A stretch of DNA of 64,000 nucleotides, taken from positions 88,258 through 152,257 of the forward strand of contig NZ_JXDG01000070.1 in assembly GCF_000820515.1 (NCBI RefSeq), read 5' to 3'. A program made the translations under genes and the position numbers. This DNA is from Pseudomonas batumici. GTDB lineage: Bacteria > Pseudomonadota > Gammaproteobacteria > Pseudomonadales > Pseudomonadaceae. Below, piece after piece: positions 63,981-64,000 of this stretch. The notes beneath the pieces were generated by a model, which was given only the letters and a program-made list of their open reading frames with translations, was not told where the DNA came from and searched no databases. The stretch's first letter is position 1. The number at the start of each line of letters is the position of its first letter.

Positions 63981-64000
63981 GGGTCAAGACGGTATCTACA

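Larger units (their letters stand above)
62774..63995 (+). mobile_element. IS110-family insertion sequence in a REP
   Basis: About 1.22 kb with one transposase gene, a long (~235 base) non-coding left end and a very short right end, as in the IS110 (IS621-like) group. No terminal inverted repeats. The CT dinucleotide at 62772-62773 recurs at 63996-63997 and reconstructs the REP sequence CTCCTACA, so CT is the probable recombination core. Confidence 0.8.

Overview
The window is a chromosomal segment from a Pseudomonas, most likely of the P. fluorescens group. It spans the replication origin region. The order rpmH-dnaA-dnaN-recF-gyrB on one side and rnpA-yidD-yidC-mnmE-mnmG-rsmG-parA-parB-atpIBEFHAGDC-glmU-glmR-glmS on the other is the classic pseudomonad origin neighbourhood. 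The sequence is GC rich, carries Pseudomonas-type REP/REPIN pairs, and has three parS sites of the Pseudomonas type. The DnaA boxes and AT-rich stretch between rpmH and dnaA mark oriC at about 35.6-36.0 kb.

Layout. 0-6.3 kb: a ProA-like aldehyde dehydrogenase (cut at the window edge), a flavin/[2Fe-2S] oxidoreductase with a PNPOx-like N-terminal domain, a GST, a LysR regulator and an alpha/beta hydrolase. 6.3-15.25 kb: an accessory region lying directly downstream of glmS, the attTn7 position. It holds a structured C4-like RNA before a DUF3077 gene, a secreted orphan protein, an AbiEi/AbiEii-type toxin-antitoxin pair, and two tandem small elements bounded by repeated copies of a motif close to GAATTAAAACTGTCGCA. 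I read these as non-autonomous Tn7-like elements. The distal one carries a Cys-rich protein and a protein copying the N-terminal arm of GyrA. The glmS-proximal one carries a DcdV/AvcD-type antiphage deoxycytidylate deaminase with a 58-codon partner gene and a long leader that may hold its RNA antitoxin. 15.27-42.3 kb: conserved origin-proximal housekeeping genes (cell wall amino sugars, F1Fo ATP synthase, chromosome partition, tRNA modification, membrane protein insertion, replication initiation, gyrase).

42.5-62.7 kb: a SnoaL-like protein, a saccharopine-dehydrogenase-fold/SRPBCC gene pair, and a histidine kinase whose membrane domain has every ethylene-receptor copper-site residue I looked for. 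A complete second chemotaxis operon follows (MCP, CheY, STAS, CheA, MCP, CheW, CheR, CheD, CheB), then an HflK/HflC-like pair, an NRAMP-fold transporter with altered motifs, a TerC protein with an extra C-terminal domain, and a LysR/GMC-oxidoreductase pair. The window ends in an IS110-family element inserted in a REP sequence. Its non-coding left end contains short matches to both its own right end and its REP target, as expected of a bridge RNA.

The most interesting parts are the tandem Tn7-like cargo elements with the deaminase defence system and the GyrA-arm mimic, the IS110 bridge-RNA signature, and the ethylene-receptor-like kinase. All family assignments were made by reading the sequence; no database search was run.
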